A stretch of DNA of 8,350 bases from Bacillota bacterium (lineage in GTDB: Bacteria > Bacillota > Sulfobacillia > JAJZYS01 > JAJYTV01), in contig JAKAPV010000128.1 of the NCBI GenBank assembly GCA_021806845.1, forward strand, positions 1 through 8,350, given 5' to 3'. The notes beneath the pieces were generated by a model. It was not told the origin of the DNA. It saw only the letters and a list, made by a program, of their open reading frames with translations, and made no database searches. The translations under genes and the position numbers were made by a program. How positions within the stretch are numbered: position 1 is the stretch's first letter; every line of letters begins with the position of its first letter. This document shows, piece by piece, positions 1 to 5,111 of this stretch.

Positions 1-1474
1 CCGTGGTGAGGTGCTTTCGCATCAGCCGCTCAATGTCGGCCACCTCGCGGCCCACTATGCGCTGCACCGCGTCCCGGAACATCGGCAGGTGCGCCCTTGC
101 AAGGCGCCTCCGGTGTTCCGCCGTGCGATCCTCCTGCTGGGCCCGCGCGCTACGGAGGCTGTTCTGCTGATCGCCGGCCTGCGGGTCCTTCGGGTCGCCC
201 TGGTTCGGGTCGTCGCCCGGCGCCGGTTCGCTGCCGCTCCCTTTGCCCTGTTGCACCTTCCCAGCGTCTTCGGCCGGCACCATGTTGAGCGGCACATAGT
301 AGGTGTCGCCCTCTGAGTCGGTGCGCGGGTTCAAGTTCTCCATCTCGCGGATGTCATTCGGCGACAGCCAGCCTCGGTCGAAGCCGGCGTCGTAAAATGC
401 CGCTCGGGCCGCGGCGTCACCGCGCAGGAGGCCGTTCACCAGGTGCTCAACGAAGATGGTTTTGCGCTCACTGGGCAGCAGCAACTGCAACTCGATCTGC
501 TGCTCAATGCGCTGCAGCCACGGCATGAGGCTGTTGGTGACGAAGTCCAGGGACTGCTGCTCGATGTTGGAGAAGGTCGCCTGGCTTAGGTCGCCCAGCA
601 TGTGCGGCGGGATGCGGTAGATACGCGCGATCTCCTGCAACTGGAACTTGCGCGTCTCGAGGAACTGCGAATCGCCGGGCGGGATCCCGATCGCGGTCCA
701 CTTCATCCCCTCTTCGAGGATGGCAGTGCTATTCGCGTTGCCGGGTCCCCGGTGCTGGCCGTTCCAGCTGTCCTTGAGGCGCCGGTGCGCCTCGTCGGTA
801 AGGTGATTCGGGTGCTCGAGCACGCCGCTCGGGTGTGCGCCGTTGCCGAACCATTCCGCGCCGAACTGCTCTGCCGCCATCCCGAGGCCGATGGCCTGCT
901 TCGCCAGGTGGATCGGCGAGTAGCCGATCAGGCCGTCAAACGCGAGTCCGCGAATGTGCAGGATCTCCGTCTGGTCGAACTCCTCGGTGCCGCCGTCCTT
1001 GATCTCGTAGTCGTAGGCCAGGCGGTTCGTGCCCTTGATCCGCTTCGGCTTCATCCTGTCGGGCCGCAGTGGCCAGAGTTCCACCGGTCGGCCGCCGGCG
1101 GTGATGATCTGCGCGTAGGAGTTCCCCCACAGCAGCAGGTGCGCCATCTGCGTCTCCCGGAACTGCATCGCAGTCATCTCGGGGTTCGGCGCGTCGTGCA
1201 GCAGCGAGTACAGCGGGTGCCCGACTACGCGCGTCTTCCCCCGCGGCTCGATGCGCTGGTAGGTGATCAGCGGCAGGCTGGCGACGGACTCCGCGAGCAC
1301 CCGCACGGCGGCAAAGACCGCCGGGAAGGTCATCGCGTTGTTCTCGTTCACCACTACCCCGCTGTGCGTCGGGATGCCGCCGCCGAACAGCTCGACAAGC
1401 CAGCGCGGCGCGTCGGAGCCCGAACTCTGGTTGAGGCGCTGGCGCCGCTCCAAGAGCCCCCGCACGATGCCCAC
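1..1474 (-). CDS. HK97-family phage portal protein, 3' end cut by window edge
   Basis: The portal forms the dodecameric ring at one head vertex where terminase docks and DNA passes. I translated this frame by hand; it is open to the left edge, giving 491 residues without a stop. I chose GTG at 1474 because a strong AGGAGGTG (1488-1481) sits six bases upstream. The core spans about residues 25-400: a start-of-core segment NNAMTFPAVFAAVRVLAES (46-64), LLLWGNSYAQI (113-123), ELWPLRPDRM (132-141), and the family hallmark ATFSNIEQQSLDFV (299-312) followed by MPWLQRIE. This fits the HK97-type portal family (Phage_portal, PF04860). It follows terL and a small membrane protein, the standard head-module order. 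Beyond residue 400 there is a Gly/Pro/Asp/Gln-rich linker (405-440) and then a basic helical segment (445-491 onward) that is not part of the usual core. The family call is firm; the true C-terminus is unseen. Confidence 0.95.
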   Translation of the reverse strand, partial: MGIVRGLLERRQRLNQSSGSDAPRWLVELFGGGIPTHSGVVVNENNAMTFPAVFAAVRVLAESVASLPLITYQRIEPRGKTRVVGHPLYSLLHDAPNPEMTAMQFRETQMAHLLLWGNSYAQIITAGGRPVELWPLRPDRMKPKRIKGTNRLAYDYEIKDGGTEEFDQTEILHIRGLAFDGLIGYSPIHLAKQAIGLGMAAEQFGAEWFGNGAHPSGVLEHPNHLTDEAHRRLKDSWNGQHRGPGNANSTAILEEGMKWTAIGIPPGDSQFLETRKFQLQEIARIYRIPPHMLGDLSQATFSNIEQQSLDFVTNSLMPWLQRIEQQIELQLLLPSERKTIFVEHLVNGLLRGDAAARAAFYDAGFDRGWLSPNDIREMENLNPRTDSEGDTYYVPLNMVPAEDAGKVQQGKGSGSEPAPGDDPNQGDPKDPQAGDQQNSLRSARAQQEDRTAEHRRRLARAHLPMFRDAVQRIVGREVADIERLMRKHLTT

Positions 1475-1487
1475 CGGCGTCACCTCC

Positions 1488-1634
1488 TCACCTGCTGCCG
1501 CCGCGGATTCCGAGCCAGAACAGGACTGTGCCGACGACGATGAGCGCCGCCGGCGGCGAGAGCATCCAGATCCCCACGGCCGCGACCGCCAGGCCGCCGA
1601 ACGTGAAGACGTCAACCTGGTCGATCTTCTTCAT
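1488..1634 (-). CDS. Small membrane protein between terL and portal (48 aa)
   Basis: This is a 48-residue protein starting at ATG 1634, preceded by GAGGTG that overlaps the terL stop codon. A longer reading of the same frame runs upstream to 1823 but lies inside terL and has shadow-like composition, so I reject it. The protein begins MKKIDQVDV and then shows two hydrophobic stretches: about residues 10-25 (FTFGGLAVAAVGIWML) and 27-43 (PPAALIVVGTVLFWLGI), ending in the basic tail RGGSR. It could be a two-helix hairpin membrane protein. Its stop codon overlaps the ribosome binding site of the portal gene, so the two are probably translationally coupled. Tiny membrane proteins in this slot occur in several HK97-like phages; I know of no established function and assign none. 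Confidence 0.78.
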   Translation of the reverse strand: MKKIDQVDVFTFGGLAVAAVGIWMLSPPAALIVVGTVLFWLGIRGGSR

Positions 1635-1642
1635 GCTGCACC

Positions 1643-3196
1643 TCAGATCTCTAGGACACCGCGGCTCTCGTAGACGCTGGGCTTCTGCTCCTCGTGGCGC
1701 ATCGCGCGGCCGAGCGCCATGATCAGGGCCGCGATGCCGTCGATCTTCTCCCGCGACTTCTGCTTGTTGGGCTTGAGGTTGCCTGCCGGGTCCTGGTCGA
1801 CAACCAGGTTGTCCGCCATCCACCGGAGCACCGGATTGCCGCCATGCTGCAGCCGGCCGGCGAGCACCAGGCGCGCGAGCTCCTTCGTCGGCTCGCTCAT
1901 GTCCCGGAAGCCCTGGCCGAACGGCACGACCGTAAAGCCGGCGCCTTGCAGCTGCTGGCTGATCTGCGTCGCTCCCCAGCGGTCGTAGGCGACCTCGCGG
2001 ATGTCGTACTCCTTGCCGAGTCGCTCGATCGTCGCCTCGATGTGGCCGTAGTCGATGACGTTGCCCGGCGTCGCATGGACGAAGCCCTCGCGCACCCAGG
2101 CGTCGTACGGCACCCGGTCCTTGCGGGCCCGCTCGAGCATGTTCTCCTCGGGGATCCAGAACTGCGGTAGCACTTCCCAGTTGCCTTCCGGGTTTTCGGG
2201 CGAAAAGACGAGCACGCAGGCCGCGATGTCAGTCGACGTTGCAAGGTCGAGGCCGGCGAAGCAGCGTCGGCCGGCGAGCTTCTCCGGAACGATCAGGCCG
2301 GCGGAAGCATCCCACACGCCGAGGTCCAGCCAGCGCGAGTCCTGCTGGGTCCACTGGTCCAAATAGAGGCGCCGGAAGGTGTTCTGGAGCGCCGGCACCT
2401 GCTGCGCCTTGCGGCACGCCGCGCGCATCTCGTCGAGGTTGCGGAAGTCGCCGAGCGCTGGATTTGCGTGCCGCCACACCTCCTCCGATGTCCAGTCCGC
2501 TTCGTCCGGGGCCCCGATCACGTAGCCGAGAAACGTCGGGTCGTCGACGATGCCCTTCGAGACCCTCTCCGCGTACTCGTGCTGCTCCCAGCAGATCGAG
2601 TTCCGGTCGTAGCCGGCCGTGGAGATCGCGAAGGTCAGCGGCTGGTCGCGCGCGCCGGTCGACGTCGTGAGGACGTCCCACAGTTCACGGGTGCGCTGCG
2701 TGTGCAGCTCGTCGAAGATGATCGCCGACGCGTTGAAGCCGTGGCTGCCGGCGGCGTCGGCGGCGATCGCCGTGTAGAACGAGTCGCTCGCCTTGTGGAC
2801 GATGCGCTTTCGGCTGTCGACGACCTCGAGGTGCTTCGACAGGATCGGCGAGCGCCGGACCATCGCCGCGGCGACGCGGAAGACGATGCCGGCCTGCTCG
2901 CGGTCGTATGCGGCGCCGTAGACCTCGGCGCCCTCCTCGCCGTCGGCCATGAGCAGGTAGAGGGCGATGCCAGCGGCGAGCTCAGACTTGCCGTTCTTTC
3001 TCGGCACCTCGATGTACGCCGTGCGGTACTGGCGCAGACCGTCCTCGTTGACCGTACCGAAGAGCGGCCGAATGATGTCGTCGCGCTGCCACTCGGCCAG
3101 TTGGAACGGTACGCCGGCCCACCGGCCCTTGGTGTGTACGAGCAGGCGTTCGAAAAAGTGTTCGGCTCGGCCTGCGGCCTCATCGGAGAAGGGCAT
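1643..3196 (-). CDS. terL: Terminase large subunit (TerL), HK97-like Terminase_1 family
   Basis: This is the ATP-driven packaging motor and headful/cos nuclease that translocates DNA into the prohead through the portal. At 517 aa it is full length for the family. The N-terminal ATPase shows the Walker A-like VPRKNGKS (64-71; the family typically has a deviant P-loop), Walker B AIIFDELH (158-165, with D162 and catalytic E163), and a coupling motif around TFAISTAGYD (188-197). The C-terminal RNase H-like nuclease shows acidic residues in the expected places: D317 in AGLDLAT, D405 in VAYDRW and D486 in KIDGIAALIMAL. The start ATG at 3196 lies inside the terS end (17-nt overlap), with only a weak GAGGGGG upstream, suggesting coupling to terS translation. 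No key residue appears missing. This matches Terminase_1 (PF03354) well. Confidence 0.97.
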   Translation of the reverse strand: MPFSDEAAGRAEHFFERLLVHTKGRWAGVPFQLAEWQRDDIIRPLFGTVNEDGLRQYRTAYIEVPRKNGKSELAAGIALYLLMADGEEGAEVYGAAYDREQAGIVFRVAAAMVRRSPILSKHLEVVDSRKRIVHKASDSFYTAIAADAAGSHGFNASAIIFDELHTQRTRELWDVLTTSTGARDQPLTFAISTAGYDRNSICWEQHEYAERVSKGIVDDPTFLGYVIGAPDEADWTSEEVWRHANPALGDFRNLDEMRAACRKAQQVPALQNTFRRLYLDQWTQQDSRWLDLGVWDASAGLIVPEKLAGRRCFAGLDLATSTDIAACVLVFSPENPEGNWEVLPQFWIPEENMLERARKDRVPYDAWVREGFVHATPGNVIDYGHIEATIERLGKEYDIREVAYDRWGATQISQQLQGAGFTVVPFGQGFRDMSEPTKELARLVLAGRLQHGGNPVLRWMADNLVVDQDPAGNLKPNKQKSREKIDGIAALIMALGRAMRHEEQKPSVYESRGVLEI

Positions 3197-3665
3197 CTAG
3201 GTCGGCCCCCTCGTCGGGGCCCGGCACCTCTATCCCGGTCCGCGCCGCCGGCGTCAGGCCGAACTGCGCGGCGAAGACCTTCAGCTGTGCCGCGGCCTCG
3301 CGCGCCACCTTGATCGCCGGGTGTGGCATGAGGTTCGCCGCGCCCGCCTGGTTGACGTACTCGAGCATGATCGTCTTGTTGGCGCGGACGTAGGCCCGCA
3401 GCTCCCGCCGGGCCCGGACGAACGTCGCCCAGGTCTCGCAGTAGGCCGTGAGCGCGGCGCCGTCGAGCGCGGTCAGCAGTCCGAGCCGCTCGAGCTCCGG
3501 AGCGATCCGCTTCCACTCGCGCTTTGCCTCGGGGTCGAGCCACGTCGGCCGGGCCGGTGCGACGGGTCTCGGCTTCGGCTCGTTCTGCGGCAGCGCCCGC
3601 TGGCCGGGATTGCCGCGGAGGACCCGCAGATTCGTCGGTGTCGGTGCCGGTCCGCGCTTGCCCAC
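3180..3665 (-). CDS. terS: Terminase small subunit (TerS), P27 family
   Basis: The small terminase recognises the viral packaging site and recruits TerL. This 161-aa protein has the P27-family signature (Terminase_4, PF05119): the N-terminal MGKRGPAPTPTNLRVLRGN, then LDPEAKREWKRIAPELERLGLLTALDGAALTAYCETWATFVRA, whose helices fit the oligomerisation core. The C-terminal part includes AIKVAREAAAQLKVFAAQFGLTPAAR, also typical, and ends ADLDALLR. The start is GTG at 3665, preceded at about seven bases by the strong GGGGGGTGA. The stop lies 17 nt inside terL, so the two subunits are coupled. The length is normal. The order HNH-terS-terL-portal is a classic late operon. A candidate recognition region for this protein lies upstream at about 4180-4280 (inference). 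Confidence 0.95.
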   Translation of the reverse strand: MGKRGPAPTPTNLRVLRGNPGQRALPQNEPKPRPVAPARPTWLDPEAKREWKRIAPELERLGLLTALDGAALTAYCETWATFVRARRELRAYVRANKTIMLEYVNQAGAANLMPHPAIKVAREAAAQLKVFAAQFGLTPAARTGIEVPGPDEGADLDALLR

Positions 3666-3721
3666 GCGCTCACCCCCCTTGGCAAAAACCCGCAGACGTT
3701 AGACCGAAGCCGCCCGCCCGG

Positions 3722-4099
3722 TCACGCGCGCGGCGCCGCCAGCGATTTCGACCGCCCCCGCCATCGCTGCCCGCTAGACGCCGATTCGCGGCTGTGGCAG
3801 GCGTGACAGAGCGGCTCGAGATTCAAACGATGCACGTTGCGGGTGTCGCCGTCTACGTGGTGCACGTCGGTGGCTGGCACGACGTGACCTGCGGCTGCAC
3901 ATCGTCTGCACAGCGGTTCCTCTCGCAGAACCGCAGCACGTATGCGGCGCCACCGAGATCCATAGCCGCGCTCGGCTGACGTACCTCGCTGCTCGTCGTG
4001 CCGCCTGCGGTCCGCTGCCGCGTGTGCGGTGCAGTACCGCTCGTGCGTCAGTGCTGGACAGCCAGATGCTGCACATGGATGCGCTGGTCGGTGTGGCAT
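3722..4099 (-). CDS. HNH endonuclease adjacent to terminase (HK97 gp74-like)
   Basis: This small zinc-stabilised nuclease works with terminase in DNA packaging; HNH proteins next to terS are known to stimulate cos cleavage in several phages. From ATG 4099 it is 125 aa, close to HK97 gp74 in size. The frame is open up to 4264, but that extension is translated from promoter and repeat DNA and looks non-coding, and GGGAG lies upstream of 4099, so I use the shorter form. Visible motifs are an N-terminal Cys cluster (C9, C14, C23), CxxC at 64-67 (CRRC), DVHHVDGD at 78-85 with catalytic HH 80-81, N93 in the LNLEP stretch, and CHACHS at 98-103 with the second CxxC and final H102. It is followed 56 nt later by terS, with no visible terminator between. 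It is likely the first gene of the late transcript from the promoter at about 4160. Confidence 0.93.
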   Translation of the reverse strand: MPHRPAHPCAASGCPALTHERYCTAHAAADRRRHDEQRGTSAERGYGSRWRRIRAAVLREEPLCRRCAAAGHVVPATDVHHVDGDTRNVHRLNLEPLCHACHSRESASSGQRWRGRSKSLAAPRA

Positions 4100-4139
4100 T
4101 GCCTGCACACTCCCATGAAAAAGGACGCCGCAGGTGAGT

Positions 4140-4152
4140 GCAGCGTCGCTGC
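4140..4152. promoter_or_regulatory. Perfect 13-bp dyad over the predicted transcription start
   Basis: The sequence GCAGCG-T-CGCTGC is a perfect 6-bp inverted repeat around one central base. It begins five bases downstream of the minus-strand TATAAT and covers the predicted start near 4150. It could be an operator for a repressor, or form a small 5' hairpin in the late mRNA. Short GC palindromes also arise by chance in GC-rich DNA, so confidence as a functional site is low. Confidence 0.3.
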
Positions 4153-4156
4153 GCTG

Positions 4157-4188
4157 ATTATACACAACTTGCCTCTTGACACCGCCAA
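4157..4188 (-). promoter_or_regulatory. Candidate late promoter: perfect TATAAT, no standard -35
   Basis: On the minus strand a perfect TATAAT lies at 4162-4157, in a locally AT-rich patch within GC-rich surroundings, placing a start of transcription near 4150 and giving the HNH gene a leader of about 50 nt. At the 17-18 bp spacing the -35 position reads GCGGTG or GGCGGT, unlike TTGACA; the nearest resemblance, TTGGCG (4188-4183), is 20 bp away. A good -10 with a poor -35 is typical of activator-dependent promoters. It would drive HNH-terS-terL-portal. This is a prediction from sequence only. Confidence 0.55.
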
Positions 4189-4232
4189 AAAGGTGACAAA
4201 AGACCGCCAAAAAGGTGACAAAAAAGTGACAA
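4181..4232. repeat. Direct repeats with phased TGACAA boxes upstream of late genes
   Basis: Two perfect 21-bp direct repeats occupy 4181-4201 and 4203-4223, each made of ACCGCC, five A, GGTGAC and four A, with a 22-bp period. A third, partial copy of the core follows. The TGACAA boxes lie at 4194-4199, 4216-4221 and 4227-4232 (spacings 22 and 11 bp), so all three fall on the same face of the helix. In the minus-strand direction they sit roughly 46, 68 and 79 bp upstream of the predicted start of transcription. Candidate roles are an activator-binding array for the late promoter, or a TerS/cos recognition array. Nothing in the sequence alone decides between them. Confidence 0.75.
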
Positions 4233-4243
4233 CTTTTGGGGTG

Positions 4244-4276
4244 CAGGAGAGCCCCGCAGGGCACTCCTGGCGCGCC
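4244..4276. other. Hairpin followed by 8-bp palindrome; candidate cos element
   Basis: Bases 4244-4269 fold into a hairpin: CAGGAG pairs with CTCCTG (6 bp), there is one A/A mismatch, then GCCC pairs with GGGC (4 bp) around a CGCA loop. Immediately next to it, sharing one base, is the perfect palindrome GGCGCGCC (4269-4276). Neither strand has a T-run after the stem, so it is not a standard intrinsic terminator. Its place between the end of the regulator gene and HNH-terS-terL matches where cos sites lie in HK97-like phages. The structure is visible in the sequence; the cos role is inference. Confidence 0.4.
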
Positions 4277-4315
4277 TTGCAGGGCTCGAGGGGGTTGTCG
4301 AGTTTCTGAATCGGG

Positions 4316-4723
4316 TCACTCGTTTCGCTCGTTCATCGGCAGACGTCGCTGCGCATCGCGGATATCGACGTAGATCCGCAGAACGTCCGTACGCCACCTG
4401 AGCACGTTGCGCTCGCTCGTGTGGAGCAGCGTCGCGACATCTGCCCACTGGCGGCTCTCGAAGTAGCGAAGCCTGACAAGTCTCCGCTGCCAGCGGCCCA
4501 GTCGATGCATGAGGCGGTCGACAGCGGCGATGGTGCGCAGGGCGTCTTCCCACTTGATCACGTGGCGCTCGAGCGGTGACGACGGCTCGTTGCTGTGCGG
4601 ACGCCACCAGATGATGCTGCCGGGCGTGCCAGGGTCGTGAGCTTCGACCTTGTCTTTTAGCGTCCGGTAGTCGTATAGGTCGCGCTCCGCTTCCTCAAGC
4701 GACACCGGCTCGAAGACGTCCAC
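4316..4723 (-). CDS. Probable late transcription regulator (RinA/ArpU/DUF1492-type, sigma-region-4-like HTH)
   Basis: This 135-aa protein probably activates the packaging and structural operon. The N-terminal third is helical and charged (SLEEAERDLYDYRTLKDKVEA, 8-28). A Pro/Ser/Gly-rich insert follows (30-50), then an amphipathic helix (56-80), and finally a sigma-70 region-4-like helix-turn-helix: LVRLRYFESRQWADVATLL (82-100) and TSERNVLRWRTDVL (102-115). This is the layout of the late regulators of the RinA/ArpU/DUF1492 group found just upstream of terS in many Gram-positive phages. I start at GTG 4723, eight bases after AGGTGA; GTG 4735 is in frame but lies inside that ribosome binding site. 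The gene follows the 48-aa gene, whose stop is nine bases upstream, and precedes the repeat-bearing promoter region it may act on. An alternative is a replication-associated HTH protein. Confidence 0.75.
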   Translation of the reverse strand: MDVFEPVSLEEAERDLYDYRTLKDKVEAHDPGTPGSIIWWRPHSNEPSSPLERHVIKWEDALRTIAAVDRLMHRLGRWQRRLVRLRYFESRQWADVATLLHTSERNVLRWRTDVLRIYVDIRDAQRRLPMNERNE

Positions 4724-4731
4724 TGTGGCGA

Positions 4732-4878
4732 TCACCTCCCGGCGTTGTGGATGTCCTGCGGCCAGCGCTCGTCTACTTGCTCACGTGTCGGCGGCTCGTC
4801 GCCTTCCCAGTACACGATTTCTCCACTGACGAGCATGACCGGCCAGACCTTGCGCACGCCTTCCCGTTGTTCGTCCAT
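4732..4878 (-). CDS. Small hypothetical protein (48 aa)
   Basis: This short gene was found by hand translation. It starts at ATG 4878 with GGAGGG about eight bases upstream, runs 48 residues (MDEQREGVRKVWPVMLVSG, then EIVYWEGDEPPTREQVDERW, ending DIHNAGR) and stops at TGA 4734-4732. That stop lies inside GGGAGGTGA, which serves as the ribosome binding site of the regulator gene at 4723. The start overlaps the end of the upstream reading frame as TGATG. Third codon positions are strongly G/C and both junctions are typical of phage operons. The short beta-like segment VMLVSGEIVYWEG followed by an acidic helix resembles nothing I can name. Function unknown. Confidence 0.72.
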   Translation of the reverse strand: MDEQREGVRKVWPVMLVSGEIVYWEGDEPPTREQVDERWPQDIHNAGR

Positions 4879-5111
4879 CACGCGTGCCCTCCCGGGTCGA
4901 TGCCCCAGCGGTTCGCGTCGGGGGCCTTCCGCGCGGCACTCAGATACAGGTCGATGTGCTGCTCGTGATTGCCCGACGCGGCGTCGTGCGCCTCGACGAT
5001 GCTACGGGCGTCTCGCAGGATCGGCCATGTGTCGGCGTTGGGAATCGTGTCGCGCCGCGATGGGAACGTGTCTCGCCCTCCTCTACTTCGCCGATGAGCG
5101 TTTGCCCCCAT
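4878..5111 (-). CDS. Small hypothetical protein (77 aa) or frameshifted tail of the upstream coiled-coil gene
   Basis: This frame ends at TGA 4880-4878, overlapping the ATG of the next gene (TGATG). Its second half, from about RDTIPNADTWPILRDARSI to ARKAPDANRWGIDPGGHA, has strong G/C at third positions and protein-like composition, so it is probably translated. The start is unclear. ATG 5111 is the only ordinary start, is directly preceded by an in-frame TGA, has no well-placed Shine-Dalgarno, and its first dozen residues (MGANAHRRSRGG) look like shadow sequence. It overlaps the end of the 479-codon frame by 172 bases out of frame. The simplest alternatives are a single-base sequence error or a real frameshift near 5071-5085, making this the true C-terminus of the upstream protein. 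No family is recognised. Confidence 0.5.
   Translation of the reverse strand: MGANAHRRSRGGRDTFPSRRDTIPNADTWPILRDARSIVEAHDAASGNHEQHIDLYLSAARKAPDANRWGIDPGGHA

Noticed and set aside
602..1543. Plus-strand open frame of 313 codons
   Set aside because: It lies opposite the portal gene, whose minus-strand translation has unmistakable portal motifs; the plus frame shows no domain and is a shadow.
2468..3313. Plus-strand open frame of 281 codons, and a 302-codon minus frame at 2635-3543
   Set aside because: Both overlap terL and terS in other frames; terminase motifs settle the true frames. The rejected products are Arg-rich low-complexity translations.
4176..4204. Perfect TTGACA on the plus strand at 4176-4181
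   Set aside because: No -10-like hexamer occurs 16-18 bp downstream (the sequence there is AAAGAC-like), and there is no plus-strand gene for it to drive.
4100..4264. Longer HNH reading frame beginning at 4264
   Set aside because: The extra 55 residues would be translated from the hairpin, repeats and promoter, start within the hairpin without a ribosome binding site, and are unlike known HNH N-termini.
4244..4269. Hairpin as an intrinsic terminator of the upstream operon
   Set aside because: No T-run follows the stem on either strand; on the minus strand the stem is followed by CACCCCAAAAG. A structural or packaging role is kept as a weaker possibility instead.
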